Source: an uncultured Clostridia bacterium (lineage in GTDB: Bacteria > Bacillota > Clostridia > Christensenellales > Borkfalkiaceae). Taken from it: DNA of 64,000 nt. Positions 19,331 to 25,977 of the stretch are shown piece by piece. Numbering within the stretch: the stretch's first letter is position 1; the number at the start of each line of letters is the position of its first letter. Where the stretch lies: assembly GCA_944337235.1 (NCBI GenBank), contig CALVLK010000001.1, positions 124,001 to 188,000 on the forward strand, written 5' to 3'. The notes beneath the pieces are model-generated. The model did not search any database, was not told the origin of the DNA, and saw only the letters and a program-made list of their open reading frames with translations. The position numbers and the translations under genes are program-made.

Positions 19331-19978
19331 TCAGTTTCCGCTCGTCGGCGCCGCAGGTGCCGCATTGTCAGCGGGTGCCTCAGGCGCGGGCAGAAGGCTC
19401 TGATAGAACGCGGCCTCTGCCGTCTTCATATAGGGCATGATCCAGAACGAGAGGATCCCGAGCGTCAGCCCGCAGAGCAGCAACCAACCGATGAAGCTGA
19501 AATCCAGGCAGAAGAGACGCCACTTGTTGCCGCGCATCATTTCCATTGATTGCTTTCTCGCTTCGTTTGCGCTCAGTTCGGGGTGATCTGCCATGATGTA
19601 ATAGGTCATTCTGTAGGAATACCATTTGATGATCCCGGGGACGATGAGAAGGAGCGACCAAAGCACCGTAAAGATGCCGATGAGCAGATACGCCACGAAC
19701 GCCCTGACAAAATCCCTGAATCCCGAAAAGCCGTCGGAAATGGTCGCGCTCTTGACGCGGATCACCGTGATGCCGAACACACAGAAGCCCAGGGCGAGAG
19801 GCCCGCCCAGGATCAGCGCTGCGATCGGACCGATGAACCCGACGATACCAAGGGCGGAAACCGAGCTGCATGCCGTCAGGATGAGAAACATGAGGAAATA
19901 AAAGAGCGCTGCGCTGCCCCAATTTCCGCGCAGATCCGACCACGCAATGTTACGAAAATCTTTTGCTTTCAAATTCAT
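19331..19978 (-). CDS. DUF975 family integral membrane protein
   Basis: The 215-aa protein starts MNLKAKDFRNIAWSDLRGNW, typical of DUF975, with about five hydrophobic segments (about 25-45, 50-85, 105-130, 165-185) and a conserved WYSYRMTYYIMADHPELSANEARKQSMEMM region between them. It ends in a low-complexity Ala/Pro tail. The function of the family is unknown; members are often near cell-envelope genes. The chosen ATG follows GAGGAGGGTTTT; a longer frame upstream has no support. Its promoter carries a G9 tract, so expression may switch on and off. Confidence 0.8.
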   Translation of the reverse strand: MNLKAKDFRNIAWSDLRGNWGSAALFYFLMFLILTACSSVSALGIVGFIGPIAALILGGPLALGFCVFGITVIRVKSATISDGFSGFRDFVRAFVAYLLIGIFTVLWSLLLIVPGIIKWYSYRMTYYIMADHPELSANEARKQSMEMMRGNKWRLFCLDFSFIGWLLLCGLTLGILSFWIMPYMKTAEAAFYQSLLPAPEAPADNAAPAAPTSGN

Positions 19979-20017
19979 AAAACCCTCCTCGGGCAAACTT
20001 TGTTTGCCAATATTCCC

Positions 20018-20046
20018 ATTATAGCACCACCCCCCCCCTCTGTAAA
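20018..20046 (-). promoter_or_regulatory. Promoter of the DUF975 gene with G9 tract in the spacer
   Basis: Minus strand TTTACA (20041-20046), 17-bp spacer, TATAAT (20018-20023). Nine consecutive G (20030-20038) lie inside the spacer, so slippage would change the -35/-10 distance. A 7-bp hairpin GGCAAAC-TTT-GTTTGCC (19992-20008) stands between the start site and the ribosome binding site. Confidence 0.75.
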
Positions 20047-20188
20047 GTGTTTGAAAGCATTTTATATCACATTCTTCACGCCAAAAACACATATTTTGCA
20101 CATTTTCGACGGCGTTTTTATCTCGATCTCCCGATCTTGCTTTTCACGCATTTTTCTCGCTTTTTTTGTGAAAATTTTTGTTTCACCC

Positions 20189-20217
20189 TTGAAAGAACGA
20201 GAAAAATGTGCTATACT
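20189..20217 (+). promoter_or_regulatory. Promoter of the P-type ATPase gene
   Basis: TTGAAA (20189-20194), 17-bp spacer ending TGC, TATACT (20212-20217). Directly upstream lies GTGAAA-7 nt-TTTCAC (20168-20186), a possible operator. The 280-bp gap before the gene is very A+T-rich and holds nothing else I can identify. Confidence 0.7.
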
Positions 20218-20259
20218 GTTCTTGTATAGGTATAAATACAATTTTTTGTTGAGGCAACG

Positions 20260-22920
20260 ATGGAAAATTACAGACTCACCCTGAATGAACTCGCTGCGTC
20301 GCTGGGCGTACGCTTTGAAAGCGGCCTGAGCGATGCCGAGGCAAAGGAACGGCTCTCACAACATGGCAGGAATGCCTTTGAAAAGCAAAAAAAGCGCAGC
20401 CTGCTCGCGCAGGTCCTTGCGCAGCTCAAAGACGTTTCGACCATCATCCTGCTCATTGCAGGCGTGCTCAGCGTCGTCATGGCGATCCTGGAGGGCAGCG
20501 GGTTCATCGAGCCCGTCGTGGTGTTTGCCGTCATCATCATGAACGTCATTCTTGCCGTCACGCAGGAGCGCAGCGCCGAAAATGCGCTCGAGGCGTTGAG
20601 CAGCCTTGCCTCGCCCGTATGCCGCGTGCTGCGCGGGGGAAAGGTGCACGAACTCAACCCCGAAGAACTTGTGCCGGGCGATGTCATTTTGCTCAAGACG
20701 GGCGATCTCGTGCCGGCAGACGCCCGCCTGATCCAATGCGAGGCGCTCTTTGTCGACGAATCTTCGCTGACGGGCGAGAGCGTACCCGTCGAAAAGGACG
20801 CCGCGGCGCACTTCGAGGGGGAGATCCCGCTGGGCGACAGGAGCAACTGCGTCTTTTCGGGCTGCCTTGTCACGGCGGGCAAGGGAACGGCCGTCGTCAC
20901 GGGAACGGGCATGAACACCGAGATCGGTAAGATCGCCCGCTTTCTGAAGGAGACCAAGCAGCAAAAGACGCCGCTGCAGACCCGCCTCGACAAGGTGGGC
21001 AAGATCATCAGCGGCATCGCGGTCATGAGCGCCATCGTCCTCTTTGTCGTAAGCCTTTTGCAGAACGGCGGGCGGTTGACGATGGATATGATCATGGTCG
21101 CCATCACCCTCGCCGTGGCGGCCGTACCCGAAACGCTCTCGCTCATCGTCACGCTCATTCTTGCAGAGGGCGCCAAAAAGATGGTGACCAAAAACGCGCT
21201 CGTGCGGCAGATGCAGGCGGTCGAGACGCTCGGCTCCACCTCCGTCATATGTTCGGACAAGACAGGCACGCTGACCATGAACAAGATGACCGTAAAACGG
21301 CTCTGGCGCTACGGCGACGAGCCCGTCTCGGAACAGGCAGAGTTCACGGCGGCGCAGACGGAATTTTTAGAGCATCTCTGCCTCGCCTGCACTGCAAGAA
21401 CGGAGCAGGACGAAAACGGCGAGATCAGGATCTTCGGCGATCCCACCGAGAGCGCCATCGTACGGCTTGCGCTCGATAAGGGCATCGACTATACCGCTTT
21501 GCAGGCAAGTATGGAAAAGGCGGGCGAGATCCCCTTCTCCTCCTCGCGCAAGATGATGACGATGATATACCGCCAAAAAGACGGGCGCTACCTTGTGCTC
21601 ACCAAGGGCGCGTTCGACCGCCTGCCCTTCGACCGCAACGACCTGAACTATATGAAGGTACTCGAAGACACGCATGAGAGTTTTGCCTCGGACGCGCTGC
21701 GCGTCATCGCCCTCGCAAGCCGCACCGTAGACAGACTTCCCAAGAATCTCGAGGAAGTGGAGCGCGACCTCACATTCGACGGGTTTGTGGGCATCATCGA
21801 TCCGCCCCGCCCCGAGGCGGCAGCCGCCATTGCAAAGGCAAAGACGGCGGGCATCCGCACGATCATGATCACGGGCGACCACGCCGCAACGGCGGCGGCG
21901 ATCGCAAGGGAGCTGGGCATCATCGCCTCGAAAGAGGGGGTTATCACGGGCAGCGAGCTTTCAAAGCTGACGGACGAGGAGCTCAACGAAAGCATCGAAT
22001 TTTACTCCGTCTATGCGCGCGTCTCGCCCGAGGACAAGATCCGCATCGTCAAGGCATGGCAAAAGCGCGGCGAGGTCGTCGCCATGACGGGCGACGGCGT
22101 AAACGACGCGCCCGCGCTCAAAGCGGCGGACGTCGGCGTCGCCATGGGCATCACCGGCACGGAGGTGAGCAAGAGCGCCGCAAAAATGATCCTGATGGAC
22201 GACAAATTCTCCACCATCATCGAGGCGGTCGCAGAGGGAAGAAACATCTTCTCCAACATCCGCAAGCTCATGTACTTCCTGCTCGTGTGCAACATCTCCG
22301 AGATCGTCGTCATGCTGTTTGCGCAGTTCATGGGCTGGGATCTTCCCCTCACGCCGCTCATGCTGCTCATCATCAACGTGCTCGGCGACGGCATCCCCGG
22401 GATCGCGCTCGCCAAAGAGGTCTCAGACGCGCGCATCATGAAGCGAAAGCCCATCGGCAGATCGGAAAGCTTCTTCGGCGGCGGCCTCATGGAGGTCATC
22501 ATCCAGCAGATCTTCGTCTTTGCCCTTGTCACGCTTGCTGCCTTCTATATCGGCGAACATGTGGAATTTGCAGGCTGCCTTTCCACCCCCGAAACGGCGC
22601 GCACCATGGCCTTCCTCGTCACGGGCTGGACGTCCTGCCTGCACGTGCTCACCGTGCGCTCGCGCAGCATGCTGTACAAATACCGCATCAGGAGCAACCC
22701 GCAGCTCTACCTCAGCGTTCTTGGCATGATCGTACTCTTTGCCCTCCTTTCGGGTATTACGCCCATCGCCGCCGCGCTCGGCCTGGGAACATTGGGCTGG
22801 CAGCAGTGGCTGATCGCGATCGGGCTTTCGCTCGTTCCCATTCTCGTCGCGGAATACGGCAAGATGTGGGACGCGATCAAATCGCGCACCGCAGAACGCA
22901 ACCGCGTGACCATGCGCTAA
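20260..22920 (+). CDS. P-type Ca2+-transporting ATPase (P2A-like)
   Basis: Pumps a divalent cation, probably Ca2+, out of the cytoplasm. The 886-aa protein has the full P2 layout: N-terminal cation ATPase domain, four membrane helices, actuator domain with TGES (171-174), phosphorylation motif DKTGTLTM (Asp333), nucleotide-binding domain, hinge TGDGVNDAPAL, and six C-terminal membrane helices. Helix M4 reads AVPETLSLIV in place of PEGLP/PEALS, and M6 has NVLGDGIPGIAL, keeping Asn and Asp for one metal site. This resembles bacterial single-site Ca2+ pumps. It has its own promoter and a palindromic hairpin after the stop. Confidence 0.9.
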   Translation: MENYRLTLNELAASLGVRFESGLSDAEAKERLSQHGRNAFEKQKKRSLLAQVLAQLKDVSTIILLIAGVLSVVMAILEGSGFIEPVVVFAVIIMNVILAVTQERSAENALEALSSLASPVCRVLRGGKVHELNPEELVPGDVILLKTGDLVPADARLIQCEALFVDESSLTGESVPVEKDAAAHFEGEIPLGDRSNCVFSGCLVTAGKGTAVVTGTGMNTEIGKIARFLKETKQQKTPLQTRLDKVGKIISGIAVMSAIVLFVVSLLQNGGRLTMDMIMVAITLAVAAVPETLSLIVTLILAEGAKKMVTKNALVRQMQAVETLGSTSVICSDKTGTLTMNKMTVKRLWRYGDEPVSEQAEFTAAQTEFLEHLCLACTARTEQDENGEIRIFGDPTESAIVRLALDKGIDYTALQASMEKAGEIPFSSSRKMMTMIYRQKDGRYLVLTKGAFDRLPFDRNDLNYMKVLEDTHESFASDALRVIALASRTVDRLPKNLEEVERDLTFDGFVGIIDPPRPEAAAAIAKAKTAGIRTIMITGDHAATAAAIARELGIIASKEGVITGSELSKLTDEELNESIEFYSVYARVSPEDKIRIVKAWQKRGEVVAMTGDGVNDAPALKAADVGVAMGITGTEVSKSAAKMILMDDKFSTIIEAVAEGRNIFSNIRKLMYFLLVCNISEIVVMLFAQFMGWDLPLTPLMLLIINVLGDGIPGIALAKEVSDARIMKRKPIGRSESFFGGGLMEVIIQQIFVFALVTLAAFYIGEHVEFAGCLSTPETARTMAFLVTGWTSCLHVLTVRSRSMLYKYRIRSNPQLYLSVLGMIVLFALLSGITPIAAALGLGTLGWQQWLIAIGLSLVPILVAEYGKMWDAIKSRTAERNRVTMR

Positions 22921-22946
22921 TTACGATCATCTTCCAAGTTATTTCA

Positions 22947-22993
22947 GACATAGAAAATTCCCGACGCCTTACGCGTCGGGAATTTTCTATGTC
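22947..22993. terminator. 21-bp perfect palindrome after the P-type ATPase gene
   Basis: Arms 22947-22967 and 22973-22993 are perfectly complementary over 21 bp, loop CTTAC. It lies 26 nt after the stop codon. The U tract is inside the stem end (TTTT then CTATGTC), so termination is plausible but the length is unusual. Confidence 0.65.
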
Positions 22994-23025
22994 CCTTGAA
23001 AGATTTGTTACATCGGGAGGAAAAT

Positions 23026-23367
23026 ATGATTGTTGCTTGCCCAAACTGTGGTAAAAAAATATCTGATTCCGCAAAAGAATGTGTCTATTGCGGAAGCAAA
23101 CTTGTTAAATGTCCAAAATGCAAGAATTTACAAATAGCCGGGTATCAATTTGTTTTTCATACTCGCTTATTTTGTCGCGTAGAGTTCTTTTTTTCCCTTC
23201 TAACAACGCCACCTGCTTATCGCGGGTATGCAGCACGCCGTTCACTTCGTCACTTTTCTGCGATATTGCAGAAAGTCCCGCGCGCAAAGCATACAGTCGC
23301 GCAAGAATCTCATTCCGTTCTAGTTTTTCCATATCCTTGCTCCTTTGTAATAAGTCGCAGGGAATGA
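23026..23367 (+). pseudogene. Truncated zinc-ribbon protein gene
   Basis: GGGAGG precedes ATG at 23026. The first 36 codons encode a clear double zinc ribbon (CPNCGKKISDSAKECVYCG, then CPKCKN), a form usually followed by a long membrane or DNA-binding part. After about codon 36 (near 23135) the reading turns into a low-quality sequence that is antisense to the coiled-coil gene of the minus strand, so the real C-terminus is lost. If translated it would give 113 residues. Deletion, inversion or an assembly joint could explain this. Confidence 0.6.
23105..23332 (-). pseudogene. Truncated coiled-coil protein gene
   Basis: A good ribosome binding site (AAAGGAG) precedes ATG at 23332. The 75-codon frame starts MEKLERNEILARLYALRAGL and continues as a charged coiled coil (about 25-62). 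It then runs into a tail that is antisense to the zinc-ribbon gene and stops. The abrupt end of a heptad-rich helix suggests that only the N-terminal part of a longer protein remains. The leader upstream contains the candidate structured RNA and a terminator hairpin. Function unknown. Confidence 0.5.
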
Positions 23368-23395
23368 AAAAGCGTGCCCTCAACCGAAGACACGC
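23367..23395 (-). terminator. Intrinsic terminator of the candidate ncRNA
   Basis: On the minus strand GCGUGUC (23395-23389) pairs with GGCACGC (23378-23372) with one G-U, loop of about 10 nt, followed by UUUUUC. It stands 35 nt before the coiled-coil gene start, so it either ends a separate RNA or attenuates that gene. Confidence 0.6.
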
Positions 23396-23512
23396 CCTGC
23401 ACCAGTATCTCCGATTGTTGGCACAAAACTTCCTCAACACAAGGTATGAGTAAAAAGAGATACAAAAATGCCGCTTTGTATCCTTGTGCTGAACATTATG
23501 AAGTTTTGTGCC
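23367..23512 (-). ncRNA. Candidate structured small RNA (about 146 nt)
   Basis: A promoter-predicted start at 23512 coincides exactly with the first base of a long hairpin: a 13-bp perfect outer stem GGCACAAAACUUC/GAAGUUUUGUGCC (23512-23500 with 23432-23420), then CACAAGG/CCUUGUG (23488-23482 with 23444-23438) and an inner AUACAAA/UUUGUAU stem. A single-stranded stretch and a terminator follow. No reading frame of note lies within. It does not match the 6S, SRP, tmRNA, RNase P or T-box layouts I know. It could be a trans-acting RNA or the regulatory leader of the truncated coiled-coil gene. Confidence 0.55.
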
Positions 23513-23519
23513 AGTTCTC

Positions 23520-23548
23520 AGTATAGCACAATGCACCTCAAAGATCAA
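23520..23548 (-). promoter_or_regulatory. Promoter of the candidate ncRNA
   Basis: Minus strand TTGATC (23543-23548), 17-bp spacer ending TGC, TATACT (23520-23525); 7 nt separate the -10 box from the first base of the hairpin RNA. Confidence 0.7.
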
Positions 23549-23560
23549 GAAGAAAGACAA

Positions 23561-23589
23561 AAAAATCTCGCTTATCTTGCGAGATTTTT
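23561..23589. terminator. Bidirectional terminator after the HNH gene
   Basis: An 11-bp stem (23561-23571 with 23579-23589) bounded by A5 and T5, loop TTATCTT. It lies 35 nt after the HNH gene stop codon (minus strand) and insulates it from the ncRNA promoter. Confidence 0.75.
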
Positions 23590-23624
23590 CAAAAATACAA
23601 ATGGAATGCAGTCTTCCTTTGCCG

Positions 23625-24065
23625 TCACGCCTCGGGCGAAAGAAAGCGCCTGAGCCAGCTGAGATCGAGCGCCCACTCGCTCACGCGGTTGCGGCGGCGG
23701 TGCAGCTCGTTCGCCGCGCCGAGCGCGCGGCGGTAATCGGCATAGCTTGCGCCGTTGACGCGCATAAAGTGGTCGATCGCCGCGTTCTCGTCCCCCTTCA
23801 ACTGCGTTCTGCCGATGTGGATGACGGCATGGCACGCCGGGCATACGGCGATCACGTCCTCCAGCTTCTGAATGCCGCGCTCCTCGTCGAAGCTCCAGCG
23901 CTCGTGCGCCTCTAAGCGGCGGCTCACGGCGCCGCAGATCATGCATGTTCCGCCCGCGCGCGCATAGGCGTCGCGGCGGACAAGATCCCATTGCGCGGGC
24001 GAGAGCACGGTGCGCAGATTGGAGTACCAGCAGCCGTCCGGGATGAGTTCAAACTCCAGCTTCAT
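23625..24065 (-). CDS. HNH-type zinc-finger nuclease-like protein
   Basis: The 146-aa protein contains an HNH/ββα-metal arrangement: CMIC (41-44), LEAHERWSFDEE (His54 in the place of the first catalytic His), CPAC (75-78) and HAVIHIG (79-85). Residues 1-30 (MKLEFELIPDGCWYSNLRTVL) form a conserved lead-in. The start chosen gives an ATGA overlap with the malic enzyme stop; an alternative ATG lies at 24083. A small cytoplasmic nuclease-like protein of unknown target; the link to malic enzyme seems to be shared transcription only. Confidence 0.7.
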   Translation of the reverse strand: MKLEFELIPDGCWYSNLRTVLSPAQWDLVRRDAYARAGGTCMICGAVSRRLEAHERWSFDEERGIQKLEDVIAVCPACHAVIHIGRTQLKGDENAAIDHFMRVNGASYADYRRALGAANELHRRRNRVSEWALDLSWLRRFLSPEA

Positions 24066-25234
24066 GCCCGCGCCGAACCGCATGCCCGCGCCGCCTCGGC
24101 GACTGCCGAAGCGACCGCGTCATGGGCGCGTTTGTCAAAGGCATAGGGCAGGATGTAGTCCGCCGTCAACTCCGTATCGGAGACGCAGCCTGCGATCGCA
24201 AGGCTTGCGGCGCGCATCATCTCAAACGTGATTTTGCGGGCGCGCACATCGAGCGCGCCGCGGAACAGCCCAGGAAAGACGAGTACGTTGTTGATCTGAT
24301 TGGGCTTTTCCGAAGATCCCGTACCAACCACGGCGGCGCCCGCCGCCAGGGCGTCCTCGCGCGCGATCTCAGGCGTGGGATTGGCGCAGGTGAACACGAT
24401 GGCCCGCTCCGCCATGGAGCACACCATCTCCTTTGTGACGCAGTTGGCAACCGACACGCCGATGAACACGTCGGCGCCCTGCATGGCGCATACAAGCCCG
24501 CCCTTCAGATGCCCGCGGTTGGTGACGGACGCGATCTGCTGTTTGACGGGATTGAGCGCGGGATCCCCCTCGCAGATGATGCCCTTGCTGTCGCAGATGA
24601 CGACGTCCTTCACGCCCAGGCGAAGCAGATAGCGCGCGATGGCGATGCCCGCCGCCCCTGCGCCGTTGATGACGACGCGCAGCTCCTCCATGTTCTTTTT
24701 GACAAGTTTTAAGGCGTTGAAGAGCGCCGCCGCCGTGACGACCGCCGTACCGTGCTGATCGTCGTGAAAGACGGGGATATCCAGCTCCTCAATGAGGCGC
24801 CGTTCGATCTCAAAGCATCGCGGCGCCGAGATATCCTCGAGATTGATCCCCCCGAAGGAGCCCGCGAGCAGTTTTATTGTATGTACGATCTCGTCCGTAT
24901 CCTTGCTGCGGATGCAGAGCGGGATGGCGTCGACATCGCCGAATGCCTTGAAGAGTGCGCACTTCCCCTCCATGACGGGCATGCCCGCCTCGGGGCCGAT
25001 ATCCCCGAGCCCGAGTACGGCCGTCCCGTCCGTGATGACGGGCACGGTATTCCAGCGGCGCGTCAGAAGAAAGCTCTGTTCGGGGTCCTTCTGAATGGCG
25101 AGGCATGGCTCGGCAACGCCGGGCGTATAGGCGAGGGAGAGCTTTTCGCGGCTATCCACCTCTACACGGGGGACCACCTCGATCTTGCCCCGCCACTGCG
25201 CGTGCAGTTTCAAAGATTCTTCTCTGTAATTCAT
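24062..25234 (-). CDS. Malic enzyme (NAD(P)-dependent, oxaloacetate-decarboxylating type)
   Basis: Converts malate to pyruvate and CO2 with NAD(P)+ reduction. The 390-aa length is that of the short bacterial form without a phosphotransacetylase domain. SLAYTPGVAEPC (about 33-44) holds the catalytic Tyr; a GPEAGMPVMEGKCALFK segment holds the catalytic Lys; HDDQHGTA marks the metal site; and GAGAAGIAIARYLL is the dinucleotide-binding loop. It is transcribed from a good promoter with GGAGG and continues into the HNH gene. Cofactor preference cannot be read with confidence. Confidence 0.93.
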   Translation of the reverse strand: MNYREESLKLHAQWRGKIEVVPRVEVDSREKLSLAYTPGVAEPCLAIQKDPEQSFLLTRRWNTVPVITDGTAVLGLGDIGPEAGMPVMEGKCALFKAFGDVDAIPLCIRSKDTDEIVHTIKLLAGSFGGINLEDISAPRCFEIERRLIEELDIPVFHDDQHGTAVVTAAALFNALKLVKKNMEELRVVINGAGAAGIAIARYLLRLGVKDVVICDSKGIICEGDPALNPVKQQIASVTNRGHLKGGLVCAMQGADVFIGVSVANCVTKEMVCSMAERAIVFTCANPTPEIAREDALAAGAAVVGTGSSEKPNQINNVLVFPGLFRGALDVRARKITFEMMRAASLAIAGCVSDTELTADYILPYAFDKRAHDAVASAVAEAARACGSARA

Positions 25235-25261
25235 CTCGTACCTCCTTGGTATGACCTCATC

Positions 25262-25290
25262 ATTATAATGTTTTCGTGCCCGTCCGTCAA
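25262..25290 (-). promoter_or_regulatory. Promoter of the malic enzyme operon
   Basis: Minus strand TTGACG (25285-25290), 17-bp spacer, TATAAT (25262-25267), close to consensus. Confidence 0.75.
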
Positions 25291-25311
25291 GCGCTGCGTC
25301 GCATTTTGCCG

Positions 25312-25977
25312 CTACATGGCGCGGATGAGCGCAAGCGCTTCGTCATAGCCGAGCGCGCACAACATATCCGCACGACGGGAGCCGTAGAGGATGAAATCTA
25401 CCCCCATGCGCGCGGCACACACCCTGTCCGAGGTCATGCTGTCGCCCACGAATACGGCGCGTGCTGCGGAGAAGTTTTCGATCCCGTCCATGACCTGCCG
25501 GACATATTCCTGCGAGGGCTTGTTGGCGCCCATCTCGTCCGAGATGAACACCCCCGCCACATAGGGCAGAAAATTTGCGGCGCTCAGGTGCGCGCGCTGC
25601 ACATCCGAGGCGCCGTTGGTGACGATATATACCCTGCCCATGCCGCTCAGCGTCCGGACAAACTCCTCTGCCCCCGCAAAGGGGTGGCAGATCTTGCAAA
25701 ATCCCTCCATATACGCCTTTGCGACGGCGGGGATGTCCGCCACAACGCCGAGCTCAAAAAAGAGCTGCTCAAACCGCCGCACCGCGATCTGCGGCCGCGT
25801 GACTTCACCGCGTTCGAGCGCCTTCCAGAGCGCGTCGTTGATCTGATGAAAGCGCACGGCGACCTGCTCCGTCGCGGGCAGAGAAAACCGCGCGAGCACA
25901 CCGAGCAGATTTTCCCGCTCCGTCCTGCCGAAATCAAGCAGCGTGTCGTCCATATCCAGCAAAAAGATATCCTTCAT
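25312..25977 (-). CDS. HAD-superfamily phosphatase, YjjG/YfnB-like
   Basis: The 221-aa protein has the HAD motifs: I, LLDMDDTLLDF (Asp8 nucleophile, Asp10); II, IVTNGAS; III, GANKPSQEY; IV, FVGDSMTSDRVCA. A helical cap lies between motifs I and II (about 15-95). The layout resembles the YjjG/YfnB group that dephosphorylates (non-canonical) pyrimidine nucleotides, but the substrate is not certain. Its ATG overlaps the stop of the HelD-like helicase gene by 4 nt, so the two are co-translated. Confidence 0.82.
   Translation of the reverse strand: MKDIFLLDMDDTLLDFGRTERENLLGVLARFSLPATEQVAVRFHQINDALWKALERGEVTRPQIAVRRFEQLFFELGVVADIPAVAKAYMEGFCKICHPFAGAEEFVRTLSGMGRVYIVTNGASDVQRAHLSAANFLPYVAGVFISDEMGANKPSQEYVRQVMDGIENFSAARAVFVGDSMTSDRVCAARMGVDFILYGSRRADMLCALGYDEALALIRAM

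Noticed and set aside
23420..23512. The hairpin RNA as 6S RNA or a retron RNA
   Set aside because: 6S RNA pairs its 5' and 3' ends with a central bubble over about 180 nt, which does not fit; no reverse transcriptase gene is near.
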